Shown here piece by piece: positions 14,850 to 14,925 of a stretch of 14,925 nt of DNA. The notes beneath the pieces were generated by a model that saw nothing but the letters and a program-made list of their open reading frames with translations, searched no databases and was not told the DNA's origin. Position numbers and translations under genes: made by a program. Numbering within the stretch: position 1 is the stretch's first letter; every line of letters begins with the position of its first letter. This stretch comes from CAJWPI01 sp964571215 (GTDB taxonomy: Bacteria > Pseudomonadota > Gammaproteobacteria > Magnimaribacterales > Magnimaribacteraceae): contig CAZMZZ010000038.1 of the NCBI GenBank assembly GCA_964571215.1, forward strand, positions 1 through 14,925. The letters are read 5' to 3'.

Positions 14850-14925
14850 GGGCGACTAACTCAACTGGTAGAGTGCCACCCTTACAAGGTGGAAGTTACA
14901 GGTTCAAGTCCTGTGTCGCCCACCA
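14850..14925 (+). tRNA. tRNA-Val (anticodon UAC)
   Basis: The cloverleaf is complete over 76 nt. The acceptor stem GGGCGAC pairs perfectly with GTCGCCC (7 bp). The D arm contains CTCAACTGGTAGAG. The anticodon stem CCACC/GGTGG closes the loop CTTACAA with anticodon TAC, reading GUA and, with wobble modification, other valine codons. The T arm is ACAGG-TTCAAGT-CCTGT. The discriminator is A, and CCA is encoded as the last three bases of the window. The sequence closely follows E. coli tRNA-Val(UAC). Whether more tRNA genes follow cannot be seen. Confidence 0.97.

Noticed and set aside
14850..14925. tRNA-Val as an integration site for a mobile element
   Set aside because: No integrase gene, direct repeat of the tRNA 3' end or change in base composition is visible within the window; the sequence beyond the CCA is not available.

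Overview
The window looks like chromosome from a streamlined, AT-rich, probably marine gammaproteobacterium, SAR86-like in style. The reasons are inference from what is visible. Codon use is strongly A/T-ending and coding density is very high. The SppA is of the long Escherichia coli type, xseA sits beside an M23 peptidase gene, and the tRNA gene encodes its own CCA. No plasmid, phage, insertion sequence or CRISPR signal is visible.

Left part (1-5195): a 3'-truncated sppA (signal peptide peptidase) on the minus strand follows arsC (glutaredoxin-type arsenate reductase). arsC is divergent from a TlpA-like thioredoxin lipoprotein gene, and the two start codons lie back to back in CATATG. The tlpA-like gene converges on an M23 (LytM) peptidase lipoprotein gene, which overlaps the 3' end of xseA (exonuclease VII large subunit). 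Divergent from xseA is a 10-TM EamA/DMT transporter gene.

Central part (5192-12298): a four-gene minus-strand operon reads, in transcription order, acyl-CoA carboxylase carboxyltransferase (beta), biotin carboxylase/biotin carrier (alpha), an AtuA-family (DUF1446) protein and a crotonase-fold enoyl-CoA hydratase/isomerase. The junctions are a 4-bp ATGA overlap and two 17-bp gaps. A TIGR03084-type DinB/MDMPI-fold putative metalloprotein gene is divergent from it. The set resembles the core of acyclic-terpene (atu) or leucine/isovalerate (liu) catabolism: carboxylation of a beta-methyl-branched enoyl-CoA followed by hydration. The usual acyl-CoA dehydrogenase, SDR, ligase and HMG-CoA lyase genes are not in the window. 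The substrate is therefore open, and this is the most interesting part of the window.

Right part (12309-14925): a GT-C (GT39/ArnT-like) membrane glycosyltransferase gene on the minus strand is divergent from a UbiA-superfamily gene that resembles decaprenyl-phosphate phosphoribosyltransferase (Rv3806c type). Together they suggest sugar transfer by way of a polyprenyl-phosphate carrier in the envelope. The window ends exactly at the CCA of a tRNA-Val(UAC) gene.

Compaction is extreme. Two convergent gene pairs share a single CTAG that supplies both stop codons, one divergent pair has abutting start codons, and one probable terminator lies inside the coding end of the facing gene.
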